DNA of 59,163 bases, taken from assembly GCA_011389555.1 (NCBI GenBank), contig JAABUD010000021.1, forward strand, positions 1 to 59,163. The letters are read 5' to 3'. Shown here in pieces: positions 45,568 through 54,348 of the stretch. This DNA is from Desulfotignum sp. Lineage in GTDB: Bacteria > Desulfobacterota > Desulfobacteria > Desulfobacterales > Desulfobacteraceae. The notes below the pieces were generated by a model, which worked only from the letters and a program-made list of their open reading frames with translations, made no database searches and had not been told where the DNA came from. Each line of letters starts with the position of its first letter. Position 1 is the stretch's first letter. A program made the translations under genes and the position numbers.

Positions 45568-46122
45568 TCATATTTTCTGCTCATGCTGACCAAAACAGGG
45601 TATACACAGGTCTTTGCCGGCAAACCGGCGGATCCGGGATTCCATGACTTTTTCCCCGCATTCCCGGCAAATGATGCTGTCAAGAATACGGGCCGGGCGT
45701 ACGGGTGGGGTATCCACCGGTGAGACAAAAAACAGGTCATCCAGTTCGGCATCCATGATGGCCCGGGTCCGGGCGTCTCTTTCCGAAGACCCGTTGGCCG
45801 GCTCAAACGCCTGGATCGCGTCATCCTGAAACAGGGCACGGAATCCTTTCGACTTGTTCCGATCGAAAAATGTGAACCCGGCCTTGCCAAAATCCCTGTG
45901 GATCAAATTTCCTTTTCCAAAGGTGCATCCGGTCAAAAACTGGATCCCGTCCACGCCGCACATATCGGTCTCCACCACGCACACCATTTCCGTTTGCCCG
46001 CCGAAATCCAGTCGATGCAATGCCAGTTCCGCGGCCCGGATCCCGATGGCCAGACCGGGACAGGAATGCCCGTGAAATGCGATGGTCTCTTCTATCTTTT
46101 TTTTATCAATCGTGCAGGCCAT
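45568..46122 (-). CDS. FmdE-family protein with C-terminal zinc ribbon
   Basis: 184-aa protein named for formylmethanofuran dehydrogenase subunit E but widespread outside methanogens. N-terminal FmdE domain: FHGHSCPGLAIGIRAA, ETDMCGVDGIQFLTGCTFGKGNL. C-terminal zinc ribbon: CRECGEKV and CIPCF (CxxC...CxxC). ATG 46122 follows AAGGAG. FmdE proteins often lie near molybdenum or tungsten enzyme genes; here the AOR is 6 kb away. A role in metal-cofactor handling is inferred. Confidence 0.9.
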   Translation of the reverse strand: MACTIDKKKIEETIAFHGHSCPGLAIGIRAAELALHRLDFGGQTEMVCVVETDMCGVDGIQFLTGCTFGKGNLIHRDFGKAGFTFFDRNKSKGFRALFQDDAIQAFEPANGSSERDARTRAIMDAELDDLFFVSPVDTPPVRPARILDSIICRECGEKVMESRIRRFAGKDLCIPCFGQHEQKI

Positions 46123-46144
46123 TTCAGCTCTCCTTGTTATATGA

Positions 46145-46172
46145 AAGTTTTACGTTGTAAGTTGTAAGTTTT
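46145..46172. repeat. Four tandem 7-bp repeats upstream of the FmdE gene
   Basis: AAGTTTT ACGTTGT AAGTTGT AAGTTTT, 28 bp, located 22 bp before the FmdE start on its upstream side. Same unit size and number as the array at 22705-22732. Confidence 0.65.
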
Positions 46173-46246
46173 AGGCATAACATAACCAGCCATTTGTAAA
46201 AACTCATAATGATTTCCTTTCGGAAAGTCAACCCAAAGGAGCTGAC

Positions 46247-46828
46247 ATGCTGGCAGACCTGATAACAGATCGTCCAAAGATCCACACCCGGGATATCCGG
46301 ATGACCACCTTCCCCCATGAAAACAGCCAGGTCATTGTGGCAGGGGAACTCATCGATACCCGGTATATCCAGATATTCGACATCACGGGCAAAGTCCTGG
46401 AACCCGGCACCATCCACCATATCCGCCTTTTCTGCCGGATCGCCCCGGACCCGTTGCGCATCCTGGAGGCCCAGGCGGACATGCCCGCCATCCCCATGAC
46501 AGACTGCCGCTCCACCCTGGACCGGGTCCCGCTGCTGGAAGGACTGGAGATCAAACCCGGGTTCACCCGCCAGGTGTCGGAGATCATGGGCGGCACCCGG
46601 GGCTGCACCCATCTGGCCACCCTGACCAAAGCCATGGGCCAGGAGATCGTTCATGGCTGGCTCACGGAAAAACGCCGGGACCCCGCGCCTTTGCCGGACA
46701 ATCTCGAAGATATCAAGGAAAAAGGATTTCTGGTGGATTCCTGCCGGATGTGGAAACAGGACGGCCCCAAGATTCAGGCCCTGAAAAAGGCTGTGTGTGC
46801 GCTCAAAAATAACAATGCCGGGGTATGA
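46247..46828 (+). CDS. DUF2889 domain protein
   Basis: 193-aa cytoplasmic protein. HTRDIRMTTFPHE and VIVAGELIDTRY at the N-terminus and IKPGFTRQVSEIMGGTRGCTHLATLT near residue 105-130 match DUF2889. AAAGGAG sits before ATG 46247. A Cys and His pair in the GCTHL motif may bind a metal. Function unknown; convergent with the ABC permease gene, 2 bp between stops. Confidence 0.8.
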   Translation: MLADLITDRPKIHTRDIRMTTFPHENSQVIVAGELIDTRYIQIFDITGKVLEPGTIHHIRLFCRIAPDPLRILEAQADMPAIPMTDCRSTLDRVPLLEGLEIKPGFTRQVSEIMGGTRGCTHLATLTKAMGQEIVHGWLTEKRRDPAPLPDNLEDIKEKGFLVDSCRMWKQDGPKIQALKKAVCALKNNNAGV

Positions 46829-46830
46829 TA

Positions 46831-47715
46831 TTACTGCCGGATGGCCATGCGTTTTTCAAAAAACGAGATGGTGCGGGACAAAGAAAAGGTCAGGACAAAA
46901 TACAGCAGGGTGATGGTGATCCAGATTTCAAAGGTCAGGAACGTGGCTGCCATCAGTTCCATGCCCTGGAAGGTGAGTTCCTGGACCGAGATGACCGAGA
47001 CAATGGCGGAATCCTTGATGGTGGAGATGAACTGGCCGGCCAGGGGAAACGCGGTGCGGCGGAACGCCTGGGGCAGCACCACCAGCCGGAAGGTCTGGGC
47101 CTGGGACAGTCCCATGGACCAGGCGGCTTCCCACTGACCTTTTGAGATCCCATTGATGCCGCCCCTCACAATCTCGGAGATATAAGCCCCCTCATAAATG
47201 GCCAACGCGCAGGCAGCGGACACAAAGGCATTGATCTGCCCGGCCTCTGCCAGAAAAAACGCGACCCCCCGGGCCGCGGGATCCGGCAGGCGCCGGACCC
47301 ATTGATCCAGCCCCAGGGCATCCAGAAACTGGGAGGAAACAAAATAATAAAACAGGATCACCAGGACCAGAGACGGGATATTTCTTATGATCTCCACATA
47401 AAATCGACTGAACATACGTCCAAAGATTCCGCCCTTTGCCCCCATGATGCCGGAGAAGGTCCCCAGAATAAACCCTAAAACCATGGACCAGATACTCAGC
47501 TTCAGGGTGGTGCCGAATCCCTTGAGCAGCATGTTGGCCGAAAAACGGCCGGTTTCCGGATCTCTGAACAGAAAATAACCGGGAATGGCCTGCCATTCCC
47601 ACTGATACTCCAGGACCTGGGTCATGCGTACAAAAAAGAAAATGACCCCGGCAGCCACGGCCGAGAGAACGGCCAGGTCCACCAGGGTCAACCGTCTGGC
47701 AGGCTTATTTGACAA
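46831..47715 (-). CDS. Amino-acid ABC transporter permease 2 (His/Glu/Gln type)
   Basis: About 294-aa inner-membrane permease with five or six helices (AVLSAVAAGVIFFFV, TTLKLSIWSMVLGFILG, SLVLVILFYYF) and the HEH motif region RGGINGISKGQWEAAWSMGLS with PQAFRRTAFPLAGQFIS. The start may be TTG 47715 or TTG 47739; both overlap the binding-protein stop. It is the second permease of the cluster. Subunits of this family form heterodimers, and no ATPase is encoded in the cluster. Confidence 0.9.
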   Translation of the reverse strand: MSNKPARRLTLVDLAVLSAVAAGVIFFFVRMTQVLEYQWEWQAIPGYFLFRDPETGRFSANMLLKGFGTTLKLSIWSMVLGFILGTFSGIMGAKGGIFGRMFSRFYVEIIRNIPSLVLVILFYYFVSSQFLDALGLDQWVRRLPDPAARGVAFFLAEAGQINAFVSAACALAIYEGAYISEIVRGGINGISKGQWEAAWSMGLSQAQTFRLVVLPQAFRRTAFPLAGQFISTIKDSAIVSVISVQELTFQGMELMAATFLTFEIWITITLLYFVLTFSLSRTISFFEKRMAIRQ

Positions 47716-48529
47716 GATCTTCCCATTCTCTGGATTCAAACCAAAAGGCTTTTTTCTCCTTTAAAAAACCGCTGGCATGCATGTTGATGATCCAGTTGTT
47801 GAAATAGTTGAGGGCATCCGGGTCCCCTTTGCGAATGGCAAAGCCAATGGGCTCTTTGGTAAAATTCTCCTTGAGCGGCACAAACAGCTTGTCCGGATAT
47901 TTCAGTGCATGAAACATCGGCATGGGCGCGGAAGATACCACCGCGTGGACCCGTCCCAGGTTCAGCTCCTGCAGGGCCTGACTTTCGTTTTCAAACAGGC
48001 GCAGGTTCGCATTGGGGAAAAACTTTCTGGCTGCCTGTTCCGCCGTGGTGCCCATGCGCACGGCAATATGGATGTTTTCGTTGTCAAAATCCTTCAACTC
48101 GGAAAAGCCGTCCGCTTTTTTTCGATGGGCCACCATGGACATGCCGGAATAGTCATACGGCGTGGTGAAGTTCACCTTGAGGTTCCGCTCCGGGGTAATG
48201 CCCATGCCGCCGATGATCACATCGAACTTGCCGGTCATCAACGCCGGAATGATGCCGGACCAGGCTGTGGGAACAAACTCCACCTCAATGCCCATGTCTC
48301 TGGCCAGCTGCCGGGCCACATCGATTTCAAATCCGATGAGTTTTCCGTGCTTGTCTTTCATGGCCCAGGGCACGAACGTGGACATCCCCACCCGGATCAC
48401 CTTGTCTTTCTGGATCTTTTCGATAATGCTCTCTTTTGCCAGCTGATCCCCGAGTTCCCCGGCCGCAACCTGAGAAAACGGCAGTAACAGCATCAGGCTC
48501 ACAATACAGACGATGGCAGATTTTTTCAT
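47705..48529 (-). CDS. Amino-acid ABC transporter substrate-binding protein
   Basis: Periplasmic receptor (274 aa) of the polar amino-acid family. Signal peptide 1-24 ending near QVAAG, then two-lobe PBP motifs VIRVGMSTFVPWAMKD, GFEIDVARQLA, GKFDVIIGGMGITPER and FTTPYDYSG. The ATG at 48529 is 5 bp from AGGAG and is preferred over the ATG just before it. Specificity for an amino acid is assumed from the family; the ligand is unknown. Lies between the two permeases. Confidence 0.92.
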   Translation of the reverse strand: MKKSAIVCIVSLMLLLPFSQVAAGELGDQLAKESIIEKIQKDKVIRVGMSTFVPWAMKDKHGKLIGFEIDVARQLARDMGIEVEFVPTAWSGIIPALMTGKFDVIIGGMGITPERNLKVNFTTPYDYSGMSMVAHRKKADGFSELKDFDNENIHIAVRMGTTAEQAARKFFPNANLRLFENESQALQELNLGRVHAVVSSAPMPMFHALKYPDKLFVPLKENFTKEPIGFAIRKGDPDALNYFNNWIINMHASGFLKEKKAFWFESREWEDLVK

Positions 48530-48557
48530 CATTTCTCCTTTTTTTAAAGGTTATCGG

Positions 48558-49331
48558 TTACTGAACAAACTTTATCCGGTTTTCAATCCTCCGGACAATG
48601 AATGACAACGTGGCGGTCATGCTCAGATAGCATAATGCCACCATGAACCAGATCTCAAAAGTCAAAAATGTCTCGGACACAATTTTCTGCCCCTGCATGG
48701 TCAGATCATAAATGGAAATGGTGGAGACCAGGGCCGAATCCTTGATCAAAGACACGCTCTGACCGGCCAGCATGGGCAGGGTCTGTCGCAGCATCTGGGG
48801 AAGGATGACCTTCAGGTAGATCACGGAGACCGGCAGGCCGATGCTCTGGGCCGCCTCCCATTGTCCCTTCGGGATATTGACAATGCCCGACCGGATGATC
48901 TCCGAGGAATAGGCCCCTTCGAACAGGCTCAAAGCGATCACCGCCGAGGTGAACGCGGATAGATCCAGCACCGGAGAGATCACAAAATAGATCACAAAGA
49001 TCTGGATCAGCAGCGGGGTGTTGCGGATGGTTTCCACGTAGCACCAGGCCACCCCCCGCAGAGACACATAAGGAGACAGCCTTGCAAAGGCCGACACCAT
49101 GCCGATGATCAAAGACAGCACCAGGGAAATGCCGGAAATCTTGAGTGTGACCCACACCCCCTGCAGCAGAACCCCCGGCACGAACTGCCCCTGCTCAAAG
49201 GAAAAAAAATACTGGGCCACCCGGTACCACTGCCAGTTGTAGGACAGATTCCAGTATCCGGTCACCGCCACCAGGACCAGCACAACTGTAAAAACAGATG
49301 CCGCGATTATATGTTGTCTGTGTCTCATCAT
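48558..49331 (-). CDS. Amino-acid ABC transporter permease 1
   Basis: 257-aa permease. The ATG at 49331 has GGAG six bases before it; a longer in-frame extension has no ribosome site. Helices include FTVVLVLVAVTGYWNL at the start, VTLKISGISLVLSLIIGM and IFVIYFVISPVL. The HEH-like loop reads RSGIVNIPKGQWEAAQSIGLP, and PQMLRQTLPMLAGQSVS follows. First gene of the operon; a divergent regulator gene starts 174 bp away. Confidence 0.9.
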   Translation of the reverse strand: MMRHRQHIIAASVFTVVLVLVAVTGYWNLSYNWQWYRVAQYFFSFEQGQFVPGVLLQGVWVTLKISGISLVLSLIIGMVSAFARLSPYVSLRGVAWCYVETIRNTPLLIQIFVIYFVISPVLDLSAFTSAVIALSLFEGAYSSEIIRSGIVNIPKGQWEAAQSIGLPVSVIYLKVILPQMLRQTLPMLAGQSVSLIKDSALVSTISIYDLTMQGQKIVSETFLTFEIWFMVALCYLSMTATLSFIVRRIENRIKFVQ

Positions 49332-49477
49332 TCTTTGCTCCGGCAGAACTTTACAGCAAAAACAGTACCACAACCACAACAAATCCGCCACTTTTATTGC
49401 GGCACCCCTTGAACGGGTTCCGGTCTTGTGTTCTGGTGAACTTTTTATTACACTTTGGGTACATATAAAAAAAACCT

Positions 49478-49506
49478 TTGACATAGAAGGATACACTCCT
49501 TAGATA
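49478..49506 (+). promoter_or_regulatory. Candidate sigma-70 promoter at the regulator gene
   Basis: TTGACA (49478-49483), 17-bp spacer, TAGATA (49501-49506). The -10 box overlaps the ATG of the regulator, so either the mRNA begins inside the predicted gene and translation starts further in, or this promoter is not the one used. A TATAAA lies further upstream (49464-49469). Confidence 0.3.
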
Positions 49507-50534
49507 TGCGCAGATTTCCAGATACCCTGGTGACGATCATAGAAAAAAGTGACCTGAATATCAACCAGATCAGCATGATATCCGGCATTTCCAACACCTA
49601 TCTGACCAAACTGCTTCGGCACCGGATCAACCATCCGGGCAAGGACAAGATCGCCTCCGTGCTTCTGGCCCTGAACTTTACCATCACAGCCATCAATGAT
49701 GTGCTGGCGGACTACGATTATCAGCCCCTGAACCGGCACGACATCCCGCAGATTCTGAAAAACAACCGGAACCGCCGGTTCGAAGGCCGGATTCTGCCCC
49801 ATTTCGATTACATCTATTTTGAACTGGTCATGGCGGCCCTCGAGGCGTTAGGCGGAACCAAGATCATCATCAAGGAACGGCCCAGCGGCATTTTCATTCC
49901 CATGGATCTTTACATGATGAAAGAGTTTCCCATTGAATCCGATGACCAGGCCGCCCGGTTCTTCATGACCTTTACCCATGATGTGGTGGCGGAACGTAAA
50001 AAACTGTTTCTGGAAAACTGCCGCAAAGGGTACCGGTTTGAAACCTATATCTGCAAAGGGTGTCTGGAAGAAAGTTTGAAAAACAACATCAGCATCGAGT
50101 CGCAAAAATCCGACCCCCGAAAGGCGGAACTGTTTGCCAGATATTTTGCCAACGCGGTTTCCGCTTATCTGAAATTTCCGGAACAGCACCGGCACCGGGT
50201 GGTGAAACGGTGCACCTATTTTCAGTTCCTGATCCAGGATGCCGAAGGAGAAAACCCCAAAGTCAGTTTCACGGCGGACCGGCGCCATTATTTTCACAAC
50301 GAATGGGAACAGCTCAATATCGAGGGGTTTTTGTCCAATGCACCGGGCATCACGGACCTGTTTTTCCAGGAAGTGGAAAAGTCCCGGATGGCGGCCCGGC
50401 AGACAGATGAGGCAAATACCCCCCGGGGATTTCATGAGTATATCCGGCACCTGTTTGTCTCCCACGGCATGGGCCCCGCCTTTGACCAGGCGTTGACCGA
50501 GCTGATGGACATCCCCGGACTGAGATTCCACTGA
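49506..50534 (+). CDS. HTH (XRE-like) transcriptional regulator
   Basis: 342-aa protein. Residues 10-70 form an HTH: LNINQISMISGISNTYLTKLLRHRI. The remaining 270 residues form a domain I do not recognise, with aromatic-rich segments (DYIYFELVMAALEAL, LYMMKEFPIESDDQAA) and Cys pairs (ENCRKG, ICKGCLEE). Divergent from the amino-acid ABC operon, so likely its regulator. The start depends on a weak ribosome site; see the promoter overlap. Confidence 0.8.
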   Translation: MRRFPDTLVTIIEKSDLNINQISMISGISNTYLTKLLRHRINHPGKDKIASVLLALNFTITAINDVLADYDYQPLNRHDIPQILKNNRNRRFEGRILPHFDYIYFELVMAALEALGGTKIIIKERPSGIFIPMDLYMMKEFPIESDDQAARFFMTFTHDVVAERKKLFLENCRKGYRFETYICKGCLEESLKNNISIESQKSDPRKAELFARYFANAVSAYLKFPEQHRHRVVKRCTYFQFLIQDAEGENPKVSFTADRRHYFHNEWEQLNIEGFLSNAPGITDLFFQEVEKSRMAARQTDEANTPRGFHEYIRHLFVSHGMGPAFDQALTELMDIPGLRFH

Positions 50535-50657
50535 AGAAAAATTTCCCCCCGGAATCAAGTTTATTTTTTTTTTAAACTTTGTTGTATTTTTTTATTGACC
50601 CAATATCCGGTTGTATGGTAACTGAATTCCAAATATCAACCCCAGCAAAGGACTGCC

Positions 50658-51656
50658 GTGGAAAAACGCACACCAGAACCGGTTCTCTCCATTCACCACC
50701 TGGAGACCCATTTTTTTTCCAGAAAAGGCGCGGCCCGGGCCGTAGACGGGGTCTCTTTTGACCTGGCTGCCGGAAAGGTCCTGGGTATCGTGGGCGAATC
50801 CGGGTGCGGCAAAAGCGTGACGGCCCTGTCTGTCATGGGGCTGGTACCCACCCCGCCGGGCCGGGTGGTGGGCGGCCGCATTCTGTTTCACGGCAGCAAC
50901 CTGCTGGACCTGGACATCAAAGCGCTGCGCAACATCCGCGGGGCCGGCATTGCCATGATTTTCCAGGAACCCATGACCTCGCTGAACCCCGTGTACACCA
51001 TCGGCAACCAGATTGGGGAAATGTTCCGGCTCCACAAGGGGTTTGGCAGAAAACAGGCCCTGGAAGCCGCCATCGACATGCTGGACCGGGTCCAGATTCC
51101 TTCGCCCCACAAACGGGTCCATGAATATCCCCACCAGCTGTCCGGAGGTATGCGCCAGCGGGCCATGATCGCCATGGCCATGTCCTGTGATCCCGAAATC
51201 CTGATCGCGGACGAGCCCACCACGGCCCTGGATGTCACGGTCCAGGCCCAGATCCTGGACCTGATGCACAAGCTCCGGGAAGAATTTTCCACGGCCATCC
51301 AGCTCATCACCCATGATTTGGGCGTGATTGCCGAAATGGCGGACCAGGTGGTGGTGATGTACGCGGGCCAGGTGGTGGAGCAGGCCGACACCCGGGAGCT
51401 GTTTGCGCACACCCTGCACCCATATACTCAAGGCCTTCTGGCTTCCATTCCCGTGCTGGGCCGCCGCAGCCGGGGAGCGGATCAGGACCTGACTGAAATC
51501 AAAGGCATGATCCCCAGCCTGTATGACCTGCCGGCCGGATGCCGGTTCAGCAACCGGTGCCCGAAAGTCATGGACCGGTGTCGAACCCGGCTGCCCGGAC
51601 TCACCGGCCTGGAAAACGGCCATCAGGTCCGGTGCTGGCTTTACAATGGAGACTGA
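50658..51656 (+). CDS. dppD: Peptide ABC transporter ATP-binding protein (DppD/OppD)
   Basis: 332-aa nucleotide-binding subunit. Walker A GESGCGKSVTAL, Q-loop MIFQEPMTSLNPV, ABC signature LSGGMRQRAM, Walker B EILIADEPTTALD, H-loop TITHDL-type region. The C-terminal CRFSNRCP...CRTR motif is typical of DppD/OppD. Start GTG 50658 follows AAAGGA. First gene of a five-gene transporter operon. Confidence 0.95.
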   Translation: MEKRTPEPVLSIHHLETHFFSRKGAARAVDGVSFDLAAGKVLGIVGESGCGKSVTALSVMGLVPTPPGRVVGGRILFHGSNLLDLDIKALRNIRGAGIAMIFQEPMTSLNPVYTIGNQIGEMFRLHKGFGRKQALEAAIDMLDRVQIPSPHKRVHEYPHQLSGGMRQRAMIAMAMSCDPEILIADEPTTALDVTVQAQILDLMHKLREEFSTAIQLITHDLGVIAEMADQVVVMYAGQVVEQADTRELFAHTLHPYTQGLLASIPVLGRRSRGADQDLTEIKGMIPSLYDLPAGCRFSNRCPKVMDRCRTRLPGLTGLENGHQVRCWLYNGD

Positions 51657-51660
51657 TATC

Positions 51661-52746
51661 ATGACCGCCCCGCTGGCAGCCGTTAAAGATCTGAAAGTTC
51701 ATTTTCCCATCAAAAAAGGGATTCTGGGCAGAACCGTGGGTCATGTGTATGCCGTGGACGGCATCAGCTTTGATATCATGCCCGGTGAAACCTTGGGCAT
51801 TGTGGGGGAATCGGGCTGCGGCAAGACCACGGCCGGCATGGCCATGGTTGGACTCACGCCCGTCACCGCCGGCACCGTGCAGTGGAAAGGCACGGACATG
51901 GTATCCATGAACCGGTCCGCCCTGCGGGCTTTGTGCCGGGAAATGCAGCTGATTTTCCAGGATCCCTATTCCTCTTTGAACCCCCGGATGACAGTCCGGC
52001 AGATCCTGTCGGATCCCATGGATGTTCACGGTCTTTTCACGGGAAAACAGCGCCGGGAACGCATCGATTTTCTGCTGGATACCGTGGGACTGTCCCCGGG
52101 CCAGGCCGACCGCTACCCCCATGAATTTTCCGGGGGCCAGCGCCAGCGCATCGGTATCGCCCGGGCATTGGCTTTGGATCCTGCGCTGATCATCGGGGAT
52201 GAACCGGTGTCGGCCCTGGATGTCTCCATCCAGGCCCAGATCATCAACCTGCTCAAACGGTTGAAACGGGAGTTCAACCTGTCGTTGATCATCATCTCCC
52301 ATGACCTGGCCGTGGTGGAATATATCTGCGACCGGATCATTGTGATGTATCTGGGCAAAATCGTGGAAGCCGCGGATTACGAATCCCTGTACAAAGACCC
52401 GAAACACCCCTATACCCGGACCCTGTTGTCGGCCATTCCCGTGCCGGACCCGGCCCGGACCAGCCGCCGGATCATCCTGAAAGGGGATGTACCCAGCCCC
52501 ATCGACCCGCCGGGCGGATGCCGGTTTCATACCCGGTGCCCGGACCGGATGGAGATCTGTGACAAACAGGAACCGGTCATGCAGCGGTTCAATAACCGGC
52601 ATACCGCGGCCTGCCACCTGTATGCCGACACCGGAGCCCGGCCCGCCATGTCCCTGTCCGAAGCACAGACAACCGCCGGAAAACCGTTTAATGGAAACAA
52701 ACCCGTTGAAATTCAACCCAAACCCGAAAAGGAGGATGTGAGATGA
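51661..52746 (+). CDS. dppF: Peptide ABC transporter ATP-binding protein (DppF/OppF)
   Basis: 361-aa partner ATPase. Walker A GESGCGKTTAGM, LIFQDPYSSLNP, signature FSGGQRQRIGIARAL, Walker B ALIIGDEPVSALDV and the Cys motif CRFHTRCPDRMEIC. The ATG at 51661 has GGAG upstream and is preferred over earlier in-frame codons. A Pro/Lys tail of about 30 residues extends past the usual end. Overlaps dppA by 4 bp. Confidence 0.94.
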   Translation: MTAPLAAVKDLKVHFPIKKGILGRTVGHVYAVDGISFDIMPGETLGIVGESGCGKTTAGMAMVGLTPVTAGTVQWKGTDMVSMNRSALRALCREMQLIFQDPYSSLNPRMTVRQILSDPMDVHGLFTGKQRRERIDFLLDTVGLSPGQADRYPHEFSGGQRQRIGIARALALDPALIIGDEPVSALDVSIQAQIINLLKRLKREFNLSLIIISHDLAVVEYICDRIIVMYLGKIVEAADYESLYKDPKHPYTRTLLSAIPVPDPARTSRRIILKGDVPSPIDPPGGCRFHTRCPDRMEICDKQEPVMQRFNNRHTAACHLYADTGARPAMSLSEAQTTAGKPFNGNKPVEIQPKPEKEDVR

Positions 52747-54263
52747 AACAAAAACTGATGACCTGCCTGGTGGCAGCGGCCCTGATGGTGCTGCCCAATC
52801 TGGCCCTGGCCAAATCAGACCTGGTGATCGCCGTGGATTCCCCGCCCAAGAGCATGAATCCCCACAGTTACAATTCCGATGCCAACCTGTCCTACATGGC
52901 CAATTTCTTTGACGGCCTGCTCCAGAGACCGGCGCCTGAAGGACGGCTGGCTCCGGCCCTGGCCACGGAATGGTCCAGAGTCGATGCCCTGACCTGGGAG
53001 TTCAAACTCAGAAAAGGGGTCACATTCCATAACGGCAATCCATTCACGGCCGAAGACGTGAAGTTCACATTCGAGCGCATGAAAGACCCGGAATTTTCAA
53101 AATTTCTCAACATTGCCAACTCCATCGCATCCATTGAGACCCCGGATGACTACACCGTGATTTTCAAAACCGAAAAACCGGTCCCCTGGTTTGCGGAAAC
53201 CATGCACCAGAACTTCATCGTGGACAAGGAATCCTCCCTGGAAAGAGATTCAGGGGATTACAACACCCGGCCCATCGGCACGGGGGCCTATAAGTTCGTG
53301 GAGTGGGTCAAAGGGTCCTACATCCGGATGGAAGCCAACCCGGACTACTGGGAAGGGGCCCCGGATTTCAAGACCGTGGAGATCAAGCCCATCACCGAGG
53401 ATGCCACCCGGTTTGCCGCCATCGCCACCCGCCAGGCCCATATCCTGAGCGGCGTGCCCGTGCCCATGATCGCGCAGATCAAAAAGAATCCCGCCATCGA
53501 GGTGGTGTCCCGCCCGGCCCGCCGGGCCATCTATATGGATATCGGCAACAAGCCCGGGACCCCGTTTGCGGATGTCCGGGTGAGAAAAGCCATTGCCATG
53601 GCCATCAACGAAGATGAAATCGTTGCCACGGTGATGCGGGGACAGGCCACCCCGGCGGCCCAGGTACCGGACACCGCCACCATCGGGTATGATGCATCCC
53701 TGGAACGGCTGCCCTATGATCCGGAACAGGCCAAAGCCCTGCTCAAAGAAGCCGGATATGACAACGGATTCGACATCACCATTGCCGGCCCCAACGACCG
53801 GTATGTCAATGACGGGCAGATCTGTGAAGCTGTTGCCAGATACCTGGCCCGCATCGGTCTCAACGTGACCCTGGATGTCAAACCCAAATCCATTTTCTTT
53901 GATGAACTGTCCTCCAACAAACACGATTTCTACCTGATCGGATGGATGGACGGCTCCTACGACTTCGGCCGGTCCGCCCAGCTGCTGCTGCACACCGTGG
54001 ATCCGGACAAGGGCATGGGGGTGTACAACGGGGCCATGTACTCCGATCCTGAGCTCGACAAGATGATCGAAGCCTCCAGCGGCATCCTGGACAGGGAAGA
54101 AAGAAAGGCAGCCCTGCAGGCCATCAACAAAAAATCCATTGAAGACATGGCCTGGATCCCGCTGCATTATCAGCAGGATGTGTATGCCGTGTCCAAGGCG
54201 GCCGATCTCACGTTCACCCCGCGGCCCGACATGTGGATCGTGGCCAAGGAGATCACGCGGTAA
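52743..54263 (+). CDS. dppA: Peptide ABC transporter substrate-binding protein
   Basis: 506-aa periplasmic receptor of SBP family 5. Signal peptide residues 1-23 (ends LALA|K), then LVIAVDSPPKSMNPHSYNS, the family motif WEFKLRKGVTFHNGNPFTAEDV and YMDIGNKPGTPFADVRVRKAIAMAI. Overlaps dppF by 4 bp. Family members bind peptides, nickel, opines or glutathione; the substrate here is not decidable, though an M20 peptidase downstream favours peptide-like or N-acyl amino-acid cargo. Confidence 0.93.
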   Translation: MKQKLMTCLVAAALMVLPNLALAKSDLVIAVDSPPKSMNPHSYNSDANLSYMANFFDGLLQRPAPEGRLAPALATEWSRVDALTWEFKLRKGVTFHNGNPFTAEDVKFTFERMKDPEFSKFLNIANSIASIETPDDYTVIFKTEKPVPWFAETMHQNFIVDKESSLERDSGDYNTRPIGTGAYKFVEWVKGSYIRMEANPDYWEGAPDFKTVEIKPITEDATRFAAIATRQAHILSGVPVPMIAQIKKNPAIEVVSRPARRAIYMDIGNKPGTPFADVRVRKAIAMAINEDEIVATVMRGQATPAAQVPDTATIGYDASLERLPYDPEQAKALLKEAGYDNGFDITIAGPNDRYVNDGQICEAVARYLARIGLNVTLDVKPKSIFFDELSSNKHDFYLIGWMDGSYDFGRSAQLLLHTVDPDKGMGVYNGAMYSDPELDKMIEASSGILDREERKAALQAINKKSIEDMAWIPLHYQQDVYAVSKAADLTFTPRPDMWIVAKEITR

Positions 54264-54297
54264 TCGTTTGGACGTCTATAACCCATAATCACAAAAA

Positions 54298-54333
54298 GGG
54301 GGGGACCTCCGGGCGTTTCCGGGGGCCGCCCCC
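54298..54333 (+). promoter_or_regulatory. Intercistronic stem-loop between dppA and dppB
   Basis: A strong hairpin: outer GGGGG (54299-54303) with CCCCC (54329-54333) and inner CCTCCGG (54306-54312) with CCGGGGG (54319-54325), containing one G-U pair. It sits just upstream of the permease GTG and probably limits read-through or protects the binding-protein mRNA. Confidence 0.6.
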
Positions 54334-54348
54334 TGAACCGGATCTGAC

